In this document: one piece after another, positions 44,533-53,810 of the stretch | Layout: the number at the start of each line of letters is the position of its first letter | How positions within the stretch are numbered: the stretch's first letter is position 1 | Assembly: GCF_000153325.1 (NCBI RefSeq) | Contig: NZ_CH724142.1 | Location: 1 to 64,000, forward strand | DNA: 64,000 nucleotides | Direction of reading: 5' to 3' | From: Photobacterium sp. SKA34 | GTDB taxonomy: Bacteria; Pseudomonadota; Gammaproteobacteria; Enterobacterales; Vibrionaceae | Program-made: the position numbers and the translations under genes | The notes under the pieces: generated by a model | Database searches by the model: none | Seen by the model: only the letters and a program-made list of their open reading frames with translations | What the model was told of the DNA's origin: nothing

Positions 44533-45699
44533 TTATAGCAATACCTTTCTTAGACGATTTATTTTTTCTTCTAGTACGGATTTTGGGCAACCTAAATTAA
44601 GGCGAATAAATCCGCTACCATCACTGCCAAATCCATATCCCATTGTAGGGATTACACCTGCTTGATGTAGCATCTCTTCTAGCATCTGATCATCTAAATT
44701 CATTGCACGGCAATCTAACCATGCTAAATAGGTTGATTCTTGAACACGATAAGTTACTTTTTCTAGCTCATCACGAACAAAAGCTTCAAGAATTTTATTA
44801 TTCTCTTCTAGATATTTAACGGTATCATCTACCCATGCATGACCATTACGGTATGCTGCTTGGTTCGCAATAATGCTAAATGCACTGTATACATCAATAC
44901 CATAGGCAAGCAATTTAGTTTTTAATGCTTGGGCTTCTTGCTCATTTGGGATCATGGTATTAGTTAGACGCAGTGATGGTAAACCGAATGTTTTGGTGCC
45001 AGCAATACATACAGCAAGCTTATCGAAATATTGATGGTCTACCCTTAGGCAACTGTAGAATTTATTGTCGCCAAATACGATATCTGCCCATATCTCATCA
45101 GAAATAAGGTATATACCGTATTTGTGACACAACTGACAGACCTTATTCACTTCCTTCTCAGTCCAAACACGACCACCTGGGTTGTGGGGGTTACAAAAGA
45201 TCATAATTTTTACACCATTCTGAAACTGTGTTTCCAGATCGTCAAAATCTATAGTGTAATAACCGTCATTATTGATTAAACGTGATTCAGCAAGAGTACG
45301 GCCTGTATTTTCGATTGTACGATAAAAAGCATGATATACAGGGCTTAACACTAAGACTTTATCCGACGTTTGAGACCATTGTTCTACTAGCATAGCAATT
45401 GCAGGCAAACTACCAGGTGTAGTATGAAACCATTCTTTTTGTAACCTGACTTGATGTCTCTCTGCCCACCATTCAATCACTGAGTTAAAGTATTCGTCGC
45501 CACGTTCTGAATAACCAAAGATGCCGTGATCTAAACGCTTTTGTAAAGCATCAGTAATAAAATGAGGTGCTTTAAAGTCCCAATCAGAGACCCAGCTTGG
45601 TAAAGCTTCTCCTTCGGGTACTCCTAGCCACTTCTCCATGTAATCCCATTTTAAGCAGTCTGTACCATAACGGTTAATGATAGTATCGAGTTCGTGCAC
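44533..45699 (-). CDS. MalY/PatB-type cystathionine beta-lyase
   Basis: PLP enzyme of fold type I, 388 residues, that splits cystathionine or cystine-like C-S bonds (PatB) and in E. coli also represses mal genes (MalY). The N-terminal LPSWVSDWDFKAPHFI, the CNPHNPGGRVWT loop, SDEIWADIV (Asp201 contacting the PLP ring nitrogen) and the PLP lysine, Lys236 in AGTKTFGLPSLR, are visible. It lies downstream of nhaC on the same strand, and the IS insertion now separates the two. Transcription may depend on the LacI-regulated nhaC promoter, so polarity of the IS is likely. Confidence 0.87.
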   Translation of the reverse strand: MHELDTIINRYGTDCLKWDYMEKWLGVPEGEALPSWVSDWDFKAPHFITDALQKRLDHGIFGYSERGDEYFNSVIEWWAERHQVRLQKEWFHTTPGSLPAIAMLVEQWSQTSDKVLVLSPVYHAFYRTIENTGRTLAESRLINNDGYYTIDFDDLETQFQNGVKIMIFCNPHNPGGRVWTEKEVNKVCQLCHKYGIYLISDEIWADIVFGDNKFYSCLRVDHQYFDKLAVCIAGTKTFGLPSLRLTNTMIPNEQEAQALKTKLLAYGIDVYSAFSIIANQAAYRNGHAWVDDTVKYLEENNKILEAFVRDELEKVTYRVQESTYLAWLDCRAMNLDDQMLEEMLHQAGVIPTMGYGFGSDGSGFIRLNLGCPKSVLEEKINRLRKVLL

Positions 45700-45762
45700 C
45701 GTAATTCCCTTATAATATAGAGAAGAAAGCCCTAAATAGATGGGCTTTCCAAATTTGTTAAT

Positions 45763-45887
45763 TTAAATTATTGCTTTGGTCTGAGTTGTTTCTGTGTCTT
45801 CTTTTACATCTTTTACTGCTTTAGCAATACCAATTCCCGTGATTGCCCATAACATGGCAAAGAAAATAGCTGAGTAGTTTTGAATTG
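45763..45887 (-). pseudogene. nhaC: 3' fragment of the IS-split nhaC gene
   Basis: The last 41 codons of nhaC (IQNYSAIFFAMLWAITGIGI... to TKAII and stop), cut off from the rest by the IS. The frame continues upstream into the IS as a chance open frame. Joining it to 47391-48739 with one copy of the 16-bp duplication restores a single frame of 485 residues. Confidence 0.88.
45872..45887 (+). repeat. left target-site duplication (16 bp)
   Basis: GAGTAGTTTTGAATTG, identical to 47391-47406, directly abutting the IS end. Confidence 0.88.
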
Positions 45888-47390
45888 TGTTGCAACCATT
45901 TAGAAATGTCACACGGTTCTCCAAGTTAGAAATGTCACTTTTTCTAAGTGACAGAAATTTGTTATTTCGCTTGGTCATACATCACGGGATTTATTCGCGA
46001 CTGTCTACGTTGTTCTTGTCGTCTTGGTGTATCTGAACGACTACGCTCTCTTAAACCTTCTGATTCCAATCGTTCTTGCTCTACCATCGCTAATCTCAAA
46101 ACAGCGTCTAAACGCTTATTTTCAACTATCTCTCCCTGATTTATTCGCTCCAATTTATCAAAAATACTGTAACCTAATGATTGACCTAAATGCTTAATAT
46201 CTATTTGACCGTCAGGGTAATCATGTATCATGATATTTCTACCCACAAGGTTTTCATTTTCTGAATTTTTTTCAAGTAAATACATGACTTTGTCATACTG
46301 TAGCGTTAGTGATTTAGTTACTTTTCGCGAAGTTTGCCAGGAGAAAATATCGTATAACTCTTTCGGGGTTTCGTAGATAGGTCTGTGCACATTCAATTGA
46401 CGTTTAGCTGGTTTAGCAAAGCGCCTGTTATAGTTATCTATAAAACCTGATAACCACTCGTTTGCTTCTTCTATCCCATTAATCCCTGCTAGCCTCATCT
46501 CTTTAACTAGACGGTCTTGAAGCGTTAAATTAGCGCGTTCTACGCGCCCTTTAGCTTGTGGAGTATTGGCACAAATTAGCTCAATGTTTAATTCTTTTAG
46601 TGCGCGACCATATTGAGTCAGTTTATTGCGGTCTTCGTTGCTAGCATGGTTAACACGGAAAACACCGTGTTTATCCGTGTAGAGCGCGACAGGCTTACCA
46701 TGCTGTTGTATATACTGCTTAGTCGCAGCCATATATGAAAACGTCGACTCAGAATCACAAAAATATAAATGCATGATGGCGCTTGTTGCGTCATCAATAA
46801 AAACAAGCAATGTACATTTATCGGCTCGGCCTTCGAACCAGTCGTGGGGGGAACCATCAAGCTGAATAAGTTCGCCTATACAATCTCTTCTCGCTCTCGG
46901 TTGATAAATCTTACGTCTTTTCTTAACCTTTGGTTTCCAAAGTTTTACCGAAACCATCCATTTTCTGATGGTTTCAGTAGAGAGTCTAATATCATGAATT
47001 TCAGCTAATTTTTCTGCGGCTAGCGTAGGACCAAAATCGAAGTAATGAGTCTGAATTAAATCAATAACTTGTTTTTTCAATGATGCATTGAATTGACGAT
47101 TACTTGGCTTAGTTCGCTTTTTTGAAATTAAACCATTAGCCCCGAACTGTCGGTATTGATTAACCAATCTTTGAATATGCCTACGGCTTAAGTTCAGGAT
47201 TTTAGAAGCATCAATTTGTCTAATACGCTTATCACAAACGTTTTGTATTGTTTCGAGTTTCTGAAGCTCTTTTGTGCTCATCGTGAGTAACATTCCAGCA
47301 CCGTAGGCTGATTCTTCCATAGGAAGAATCATACACCTAATGTGACATTTCTAAGTTGGAGGAATGTGACATTTTAAAGTAGGGCTGACA
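45888..47390. mobile_element. insertion sequence, ISNCY/IS1202-like, 1503 bp
   Basis: The element begins TGTTGCAACC and ends with ...GGGCTGACA (its complement begins TGTCAGCCCT). The first 50 bp of each end are alike and contain the nonamer AAATGTCAC twice. It carries one transposase gene on the minus strand and makes a 16-bp target duplication, longer than most IS families but in keeping with the long duplications known for IS1202-type elements. It lies inside nhaC. The transposase is full length, so the insertion may be recent. Confidence 0.87.
45962..47332 (-). CDS. transposase, ISNCY/IS1202 type
   Basis: A 456-residue DDE transposase. The N-terminal part (about 15-130) has helix-turn-helix features, with QIDASKILNLSRRHIQRLVN as the clearest. 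The rve-like catalytic core shows the three acidic positions in IQLDGSPHDWFEG, LYTDKHGVF and GRVERAN. The C-terminus is basic (RSRSDTPRRQEQRRQSR). An AGG site precedes ATG 47332. No frameshift or stop is seen. Confidence 0.88.
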   Translation of the reverse strand: MILPMEESAYGAGMLLTMSTKELQKLETIQNVCDKRIRQIDASKILNLSRRHIQRLVNQYRQFGANGLISKKRTKPSNRQFNASLKKQVIDLIQTHYFDFGPTLAAEKLAEIHDIRLSTETIRKWMVSVKLWKPKVKKRRKIYQPRARRDCIGELIQLDGSPHDWFEGRADKCTLLVFIDDATSAIMHLYFCDSESTFSYMAATKQYIQQHGKPVALYTDKHGVFRVNHASNEDRNKLTQYGRALKELNIELICANTPQAKGRVERANLTLQDRLVKEMRLAGINGIEEANEWLSGFIDNYNRRFAKPAKRQLNVHRPIYETPKELYDIFSWQTSRKVTKSLTLQYDKVMYLLEKNSENENLVGRNIMIHDYPDGQIDIKHLGQSLGYSIFDKLERINQGEIVENKRLDAVLRLAMVEQERLESEGLRERSRSDTPRRQEQRRQSRINPVMYDQAK

Positions 47391-47406
47391 GAGTAGTTTT
47401 GAATTG
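47391..47406 (+). repeat. right target-site duplication (16 bp)
   Basis: Identical to 45872-45887, directly following the right IS end. Confidence 0.88.
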
Positions 47407-48739
47407 CCCATGGAAGGTAATCCAGCGTAGACACGCCTAGTGTTGCTGTCATAAAAACGCCGGCATTGGTCCAAGGGATGAGAGGCTCAATAACGGTGCC
47501 TGCGTCTTCTAGAGTACGAGATAAATTTTTAGGATCGAGTTGCATTCGCTTATAGGTATCACGGAACAGTTCTGAAGGAATAAGTAGGGCTAGTTTGCCA
47601 TCTGAGGTTGTACAAACCACAGTAATCGTTGTCACAATAGTTGCACCAATTAGACTTGCAGTACCTTTGATACCTTTACTTAGTAGATCAACAAGTACCT
47701 TTAATGCGCCGGTAAGAGCGAGAGTGCCTGCAAAAGAGAAAGCACAGAAGACTAATAGCACGACACCCATCATAGATGTCATACCGCCTCGATTAACCAA
47801 AGTTAATACATCGTTGACGACGGTTACATTGCCTAAACCAGCATCAGCAAACATATTTGCATTAAAACCATTAAGCATTGCTGTAAGTGCGGTATCTAGA
47901 CTAAAGCCTTGGAAAATTACTGCATTTAATACCCCAATTACAATAGCTAATAACATTAGAGGAATAGTTGGTAGCTTCCGGATTGCGCCCCATAAAATCA
48001 AAATAGGAGGTAACAGTAAAAAAATATTAAATGAAAATAACTGTTCGATATTTGCAAGCATTGTAATTACTTTTTCTGGTGTTCCAGCTGTTACATTGTT
48101 GCTACCAACGAAGAAGAAAACTATAGAAGACAGAACAAATGCTGGAATCGTAGTCCATAACATATGTTGAATATGTGAGTAGAGATTTGTTCCTGCGACA
48201 ACTGGTGCAAAGTTGGTTGAATCTGATAGTGGAGAGAGTTTATCCCCAAAGTAAGCTCCAGAGACTATAGCACCTGCAACTGCGGCAAGGTTCGCATCCA
48301 TGCCGGAAGCGATGCCCATTAAGGCGACACCAATAGTCCCCGCAGAACCCCATGATGTTCCTGTGCATAGCGATACCATACAAGTTACTAAAAATGATGT
48401 TAGGACTAAATATTCAGGGCTGATTATTTGAAGACCATAGTAAACCAGCATCGGAATAGTACCGCCAATCATCCAGCTACCAATTAAGCCCCCGACTAAT
48501 ACTAAGATAAAAACAGCGGGTAAGGCTTTCGTTAAACGATCAATAATCGCATTTTGAATATCATCCCAACTGTAACCAATTTTCCATGCTACAAGTGCTG
48601 CAATGACAGCAGAGGTTAACAAAAGACTTTCAATAGGTAGGCCATATACACCGAAGCCAACAACTAACAACCCGATCATCGCTATCAATGGTAGAAGAGA
48701 TAGTCCTATCGGTATCTCTTTCACATTATCTTCTTTCAT
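47391..48739 (-). pseudogene. nhaC: 5' part of nhaC, Na+/H+ antiporter, split by IS
   Basis: NhaC-family ion or amino-acid antiporter with about eleven hydrophobic helices. After TLDYLPWAIQNYS the frame runs 14 more codons into the IS and stops at 47351. The missing piece is the last helix and tail (45763-45887). Start at ATG 48739, with GTG 48754 as alternative. NhaC-type transporters next to MalY/PatB lyases may carry sulfur amino acids, but this is inference from context. A LacI-type operator overlaps the start codon. Confidence 0.88.
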
Positions 48740-48750
48740 GTAATTTACAT
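48738..48750. promoter_or_regulatory. operator-like palindrome over the nhaC start
   Basis: ATGTAATTTACAT (6-1-6 palindrome). Identical to the copy at 48876-48888 before the divergent LacI-family gene, so it is the likely operator of that regulator. Confidence 0.7.
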
Positions 48751-48875
48751 CCACACGTTATATTGTAAATAGAAGTTATTTATTATATTCATTGCTTATA
48801 ACCACAGATTAAGGGTATTGATTAAACCCATATCGATCTGTGATGGAATTCACTTCTATAAAAAGTTAATATCAT

Positions 48876-48888
48876 ATGTAATTTACAT
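48876..48888. promoter_or_regulatory. operator-like palindrome before the lacI-family gene
   Basis: Second exact copy of ATGTAATTTACAT, 28 bp upstream of the regulator's ATG and 138 bp from the first copy, which would permit both autoregulation and looping. Confidence 0.7.
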
Positions 48889-48915
48889 GGCAGATAAATG
48901 GGATCTTAAGCGCAA

Positions 48916-49902
48916 ATGGTAACCATTAAAGACGTGGCAAAAGCTGCAAATGTTTCGACTGCAACAGTGTCTCGAGTGATTAATCAATCTGATTCTGTGT
49001 TGCCAGAGACAGTCAAAAGAATAGAAACAGTAATGGCTCAATTGGGCTATAAAATTACAGATAATAGACGCTTAAATATTAATCAAGGGCAAGATACTAT
49101 TGGCTTGATTGTTAGTCGGTTTAATTCTCCGTTCTATGGATTGCTTACACAAGGAGTAGAAAAAATTGCTAAAAGGCATGGACGAAAGTTAATTGTTGCG
49201 AGTGGTAACTATGATCTCGATTGTGAAGAAGATGCGCTTAAATTTATGTTAAGCAAAGGCTGCCGTAATATTGTGATGCATAGTAAAGCAATGACAGATG
49301 ACATGTTGATACGTTATGCCAAGCAGGTTTCTGGTCTTATTTTGATTAACAGGTGTGTGAGTGAAATTGAGTCACAATGTGTTTGGTTAGACAATTGCGC
49401 CGGAACATATTTAGCGACTAAACATCTTATTGAAGAAGGGCATCGTAAAATTGCTTATCTTTCCTGTGAGATGGAAGTCGATGATAAAGTTGAACGATTA
49501 AATGGATATCAGAAAGCGTTAGCTGAAGGGGGAATTGAATTTAATCCAGACTGGGTTGAAGAGGTACCTTTTGGTGAGATTGGTGGAACAGTAGCTGCAA
49601 CTAATTTATTAAATAAAGGATTACCAGTTACTGCTTTAGTTTCATTTAACGATTTTTACGCAGCAGCAGCGATGCAAGTATTTAAAGAACATGGTATTGA
49701 TATTCCAAATCGTTTATCAATAGTCGGATTTGATGATGTACTTCCACAATGCTACTTCAGCCCTAAGTTAACGACTATTCGTAACCCTATCGAAAGTATG
49801 GCAATCAATGCCGCGCGTTTGTGTTTAGGTGAGATGAATCATCCAATCTTAAATGCTTTTTATCCTCTTTTAATCAAAAGGGATTCTGTGCACAAAATAT
49901 AA
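48916..49902 (+). CDS. LacI-family transcriptional regulator
   Basis: A 328-residue repressor-type protein. The HTH (TIKDVAKAANVSTATVSRVI, then INQSDSVLPETVKRIE with the hinge helix) and the PBP-like effector domain (TIGLIVSRFNSPFYGLLTQG; LSIVGFDDVLPQCYFSPKLTT) are intact. It is divergent from nhaC-malY, and two identical palindromes in the 176 bp between mark it as their likely controller. The effector may be a sulfur compound or sugar; E. coli MalI is a comparable LacI-type regulator of malXY. Confidence 0.87.
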   Translation: MVTIKDVAKAANVSTATVSRVINQSDSVLPETVKRIETVMAQLGYKITDNRRLNINQGQDTIGLIVSRFNSPFYGLLTQGVEKIAKRHGRKLIVASGNYDLDCEEDALKFMLSKGCRNIVMHSKAMTDDMLIRYAKQVSGLILINRCVSEIESQCVWLDNCAGTYLATKHLIEEGHRKIAYLSCEMEVDDKVERLNGYQKALAEGGIEFNPDWVEEVPFGEIGGTVAATNLLNKGLPVTALVSFNDFYAAAAMQVFKEHGIDIPNRLSIVGFDDVLPQCYFSPKLTTIRNPIESMAINAARLCLGEMNHPILNAFYPLLIKRDSVHKI

Positions 49903-50012
49903 AAGTTATCTTTGATAGTGTGATTTAACTCCCACTGTTGGACTTTATTGAAAGCTTGCGCGTAAAATAGTCGTCCTTACATTTAATGCGGTTATACAAG
50001 GTACAATTGTTG

Positions 50013-52286
50013 ATGAGCAATGTTGCGAAAACTAAGAATTTTGAGTTATTGGCGCCCGGTGGTGATATTGAATCCATTAAGGCTGCCATTGCTGCAGGCG
50101 CTGATGCTATTTATTGTGGATTAGATAGTTTCAATGCTCGAAATCGAGCAACTAACCTGACCTTTGATGTATTAAGTGGCATTATTCGTTTAGCACATCA
50201 GAACAATTGTAAGATTTTTCTTACCTTAAATATTGTCGTATTAGATAGTGAAATTCCTGCGGTTATTCGCTTATTGAACAAGTTAGTGAACACCAAAGTT
50301 GATGGTGTGATTTTGCAAGATTTAGGCTTGTTCCACATCATTAAAGAGCACTTTCCTACATTAGATGTCCATGCTTCAACGCAGATCAATACCCATAACG
50401 ACGGCCAAATTCTATTTTTAAAACAGCTCCAAGCAAGCCGTGTTAACTTATCGCGTGAATTGAACATTCGTGAAATTAAGCATTTGGCTCAATTTGGACA
50501 TCAACATGATGTCCTTATGGAAGTGTTTGTTCATGGTTCCTATTGTATTGGTTTCTCTGGTTTGTGTTATATCAGTTCGGTGAAAAATGGTAACTCGGGT
50601 AACCGTGGTCGTTGTAGTCAACCATGCCGTGATCAATACCAAACCACCGCCGCTGGTAAAGATTTTCCATTAAATATGAAAGATAACTCAGCTTTTTCTA
50701 ATATGGTTGAGTTGGCTGATGCTGGGGTATATTCGCTGAAAGTGGAAGGGCGAATTAAGAAATCACACTACGTGTATACCGTGGTCGATCAATGGCGTCA
50801 GCAGATAAATCGTTACTGTGAGCAAAAGCCGTTACTAACCGATACAAGGTCACTTTTTACGGTCTTTAATCGCGATTTTTCTAACTCGTATCTCCAAGGT
50901 GATATCAATAAGAGCATGTTTATTGATAACCCTCGTGATAACTCTGTGAGTCATTTTACTCAGGTCTATCAAGCAACCACAATTGATGCAGTAAATGGCG
51001 TCAAACAGAAATTGTACGATGACAAAACAGCGATTATTAATATCGTTGAAGATGTCACGAAAGCCATGGATGTTAACTCGCTACCTATGACCATGATCTT
51101 TAGCGGTGAAGAAGGTCAATGTTTAACGGTGATAGTGACAACGCCGGATCAAACGATAGAGTTACAATCAGAGTCAGCACTTATTCGTGCACAAAAACAT
51201 GTATTAACTCATGAGTTATTAGAAAAACGTTTTCAAAGTTTGGCTAATGAAGGTGAGTATCAGATCACCCACGTTGATATTTCAGGGCTAGCCGAAAATA
51301 CGTCAATCCCTTTTGCGGAATTAGCACAATTAAAAGAACAAATTGGTTATCAGTTAAATGGTGAAAAAGCGCTGGTAGCGCCGATTGATACGCCAAAACC
51401 ACGTAATAGTATCAATCACCGTAAACCAACAGGGATCACGCCAGAGCTGGCGATATTAATATCTGATCCAAGTGATGTGGTATTAAATCAAGATAACAAT
51501 GCCGTGCTGTATTATACCATTCCTGAAGGTTTATCGATGGAATTGGAAAAAACGGTAGCATTGTTTGAAGCGCATCCTCATCTTGTACCATGGTTCCCAG
51601 CAATTTTAATTGGTGAAAATTACCAAGCTGCAATTGAATTTATTGAGCGTGTGAAACCTAATTGTATTGTGGCAAATAACAGCGGTATTGCGCATGTGGC
51701 TTATCAGCAAGAGATTGATTGGATTGCAGGGCCTTACTTGAACTTAACTAATTCATTTAGCCTACAGTGCATTGATGATGAATTTAATGCGAAGGGCGCA
51801 TTCGTTTCTAACGAGATCAATCGTAAGCAAATTAATCCAGTGGTATGCCCTGAAAACTTTGAATTACATTACAGTATTTATCATCCATTGATGATGTTAA
51901 TGAGCCGTCAATGTTTATTCCATCAAACAGTAGGCTGTAAGAAAAAGTATTTTGATAATAAGTGCTTACGTAAGTGTAATAAGTCTGCGTCTATCTTGAG
52001 TTTAAAAGACGCCTCGTTCGTATTAGATAAACAAAGAGGCGCGCATAATACGCTATATAGCCAGCAGAATTATATGAATTTACAAGTGGTGACAGACTTC
52101 CCTGATAAGTTTACTCGCTTTATGATCGATCTCCGTGATATTAAAACGGAAACGGAAGTAAATACTGATAAAGCAATGTTAGTCTCTTTGTTTAATGCGT
52201 ATATTCATGGTGATATCAACGCGAGAACAACATTAGAGCAAACCATTGTTGGCACTATTTCTCAGCAATATAAAAAAGGTCTGTGA
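50013..52286 (+). CDS. U32-family protein, RlhA-like
   Basis: U32 'peptidase' family protein of about 757 residues. The best-known relative of this size is RlhA (YdcP), which with iron-sulfur chemistry hydroxylates C2501 of 23S rRNA. The N-terminal FELLAPGGDIESIKAAIAAG begins the TIM-barrel-like U32 domain. Cysteines that could hold the Fe-S cluster are in GFSGLCYISS, GRCSQPCRDQ and, further on, SRQCLFHQTVGCKKKYFDNK with CLRKC. ATG 50013 (MSNVAKTK) is preferred; the frame begins nine codons earlier. A GNAT gene follows after 21 bp. Confidence 0.8.
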   Translation: MSNVAKTKNFELLAPGGDIESIKAAIAAGADAIYCGLDSFNARNRATNLTFDVLSGIIRLAHQNNCKIFLTLNIVVLDSEIPAVIRLLNKLVNTKVDGVILQDLGLFHIIKEHFPTLDVHASTQINTHNDGQILFLKQLQASRVNLSRELNIREIKHLAQFGHQHDVLMEVFVHGSYCIGFSGLCYISSVKNGNSGNRGRCSQPCRDQYQTTAAGKDFPLNMKDNSAFSNMVELADAGVYSLKVEGRIKKSHYVYTVVDQWRQQINRYCEQKPLLTDTRSLFTVFNRDFSNSYLQGDINKSMFIDNPRDNSVSHFTQVYQATTIDAVNGVKQKLYDDKTAIINIVEDVTKAMDVNSLPMTMIFSGEEGQCLTVIVTTPDQTIELQSESALIRAQKHVLTHELLEKRFQSLANEGEYQITHVDISGLAENTSIPFAELAQLKEQIGYQLNGEKALVAPIDTPKPRNSINHRKPTGITPELAILISDPSDVVLNQDNNAVLYYTIPEGLSMELEKTVALFEAHPHLVPWFPAILIGENYQAAIEFIERVKPNCIVANNSGIAHVAYQQEIDWIAGPYLNLTNSFSLQCIDDEFNAKGAFVSNEINRKQINPVVCPENFELHYSIYHPLMMLMSRQCLFHQTVGCKKKYFDNKCLRKCNKSASILSLKDASFVLDKQRGAHNTLYSQQNYMNLQVVTDFPDKFTRFMIDLRDIKTETEVNTDKAMLVSLFNAYIHGDINARTTLEQTIVGTISQQYKKGL

Positions 52287-52307
52287 TTCAGATAAATAGG
52301 ATATTTC

Positions 52308-52733
52308 ATGTTAGATGTAAAAATTGTTGCTTTTGATAGTGCGAATAAAGAGAGTATTCGCTTAGTACGCGAGCAGGTGTTTATTAAAGAACAAGAAATT
52401 GATCCTGAAATTGAGTTTGATGGTTTAGATACGCAAGCGATGCATGTACTTGTGGTCGATGGCGAACAGCCATTAGGGACAGGGCGTATTCTTGCTGATG
52501 GTCATATAGGTCGTATTGCAATCATGAAAGCTGCTCGTGGACAAGGTTTAGGTGTAAAAGTCGTCCAAGCATTAGTGGATTATGCTAAACAGCAAGGTTA
52601 TCCCCGTGTGGACTTAGGTGCGCAAACCCATGCTATCGATTTTTACCGTAAACTGGGTTTCACGCCATACGGTGATGAATTTATGGAAGCCAATATTCCT
52701 CATCAGGCAATGGAGCAAATGTTAGAGCAATAA
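52308..52733 (+). CDS. GNAT-family N-acetyltransferase
   Basis: A 141-residue acetyl-CoA-dependent transferase of the GNAT fold. The N-terminal VREQVFIKEQEIDPEIEFDG is like the YjcF/ElaA branch, the acetyl-CoA loop is ARGQGLGVKVVQ, and the C-terminal FYRKLGFTPYGDEFMEANI is also typical. AGGA lies before the ATG. It may share a transcript with the U32 gene. The substrate is unknown. Confidence 0.85.
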   Translation: MLDVKIVAFDSANKESIRLVREQVFIKEQEIDPEIEFDGLDTQAMHVLVVDGEQPLGTGRILADGHIGRIAIMKAARGQGLGVKVVQALVDYAKQQGYPRVDLGAQTHAIDFYRKLGFTPYGDEFMEANIPHQAMEQMLEQ

Positions 52734-52764
52734 CTAACGTTTTAATGTTTGGTTTGAGAAAATA

Positions 52765-52795
52765 AAAAACGACCTTAAATTAAGGTCGTTTTTTG
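52765..52795. terminator. bidirectional terminator
   Basis: 13-bp perfect stem (52765-52777 with 52781-52793), loop AAT, between the convergent GNAT and exported-protein genes. Confidence 0.9.
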
Positions 52796-52806
52796 CATTA
52801 AAAGTA

Positions 52807-53535
52807 TTATTCAGCAGCTTGTGCCGTATAGTTTCCAAATTGAACCAAGCCATAGTCTTTACAGAACGTACGGAATTGGTCTTCTTGCGTCCATGATGCG
52901 CTCATAGTTACGATAATACAGTCCTCAACGGTAGTATCGCCCATTTTAAATGATGTTTTATCTATAACTGTTAACTTTTGATAATCTGAATTATTAGTAA
53001 TACTATTAATTTCTATATCAGGGTGATTGGTTGCAATAACTTTACTTGTATAGATATCGGCACGAGTCATATTCACGCCAATTCGTGCTAACGGATAAGC
53101 GGATGATGTAGTAAATTCATCTTGATAAGTTGTGGTAATAGGAGCTTCTCCGCCCCAATCACTTAAAATCGTACGTTTATGTGCTAATGGTGTTGTGGTG
53201 CGTTCTTCCCATTTTATTGACCAAACTAGTTTATCGTCAATGAAGCTTTCTTCTTTATATTCTCTTCCAGTTTCGTCATAGAAAAATTTATAAGTTGAAA
53301 CGGTGCCGTCTTCATTTACAGGAGCTGAAAATGTAACAACACGATTTGGTGTGGCGTTAGCGTAATCATCAATGTTAATAAGATCGCTCTGATCTTGAAT
53401 TAGGTTACCTTTGTCATCGATAACCGTTTTACCGTTAATTTTAATCTCGCCATGAACATCGAGTGAAGTAGCAGAAGCGGCAGTTGATAACCCTGTAAGT
53501 AGGGCAATTGCAGAAAGAGAAAAAAGTTTTTTCAT
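52807..53535 (-). CDS. exported protein of unknown function
   Basis: A 242-residue protein with a signal peptide (MKKLFSLSAIALLTGLS, cleavage near ASA-TS). The mature part begins with HGEIKINGKTVIDDKGN, a short beta-hairpin motif found at the head of various secreted or surface proteins, and is otherwise unrecognised. It has two late cysteines (DCIIVTMS and FRTFCKDYG) that may pair. The ATG at 53535 has AAGGAT upstream. It follows the small lipoprotein gene by 11 bp, so the two are co-transcribed. Confidence 0.6.
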   Translation of the reverse strand: MKKLFSLSAIALLTGLSTAASATSLDVHGEIKINGKTVIDDKGNLIQDQSDLINIDDYANATPNRVVTFSAPVNEDGTVSTYKFFYDETGREYKEESFIDDKLVWSIKWEERTTTPLAHKRTILSDWGGEAPITTTYQDEFTTSSAYPLARIGVNMTRADIYTSKVIATNHPDIEINSITNNSDYQKLTVIDKTSFKMGDTTVEDCIIVTMSASWTQEDQFRTFCKDYGLVQFGNYTAQAAE

Positions 53536-53546
53536 TATCAATATCC

Positions 53547-53810
53547 TTATTTGATGATTAAGTTGCCTTTAATCGTTAAATCCTTGTTTAAAAAGTATAT
53601 CTCACCATCGGGAAGATCTAGTGTTATGGTTTGATCTTCTTTTATCTCTCCATTTTCAGCTATGTATTCATCAAAGCTATCAACAGAAGTAAGTGTTTTA
53701 TCTTTCTCGACTGAAGGCTCGGTTGTTGCCGAATCAGAACTTGAACCGTTACAACCTACAAGCAACAAAGTCGATAAGATGAGAGCGTATTTATCACGCT
53801 TACTAAACAT
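53547..53810 (-). CDS. small lipoprotein
   Basis: An 87-residue protein with a lipobox (LLLVGC, Cys at residue 20), then a Ser/Asp-rich linker and a beta-rich end (LPDGEIYFLNKDLTIKGNLI). It has AAGGG at good spacing before the ATG. No family is recognised. It pairs with the exported protein downstream, and both are likely to sit in the envelope. Confidence 0.6.
   Translation of the reverse strand: MFSKRDKYALILSTLLLVGCNGSSSDSATTEPSVEKDKTLTSVDSFDEYIAENGEIKEDQTITLDLPDGEIYFLNKDLTIKGNLIIK

Noticed and set aside
45763..45978. 71-residue open frame on the minus strand
   Set aside because: Its first part is read from the IS end and the rest is the cut-off tail of nhaC, so it is not a separate gene.
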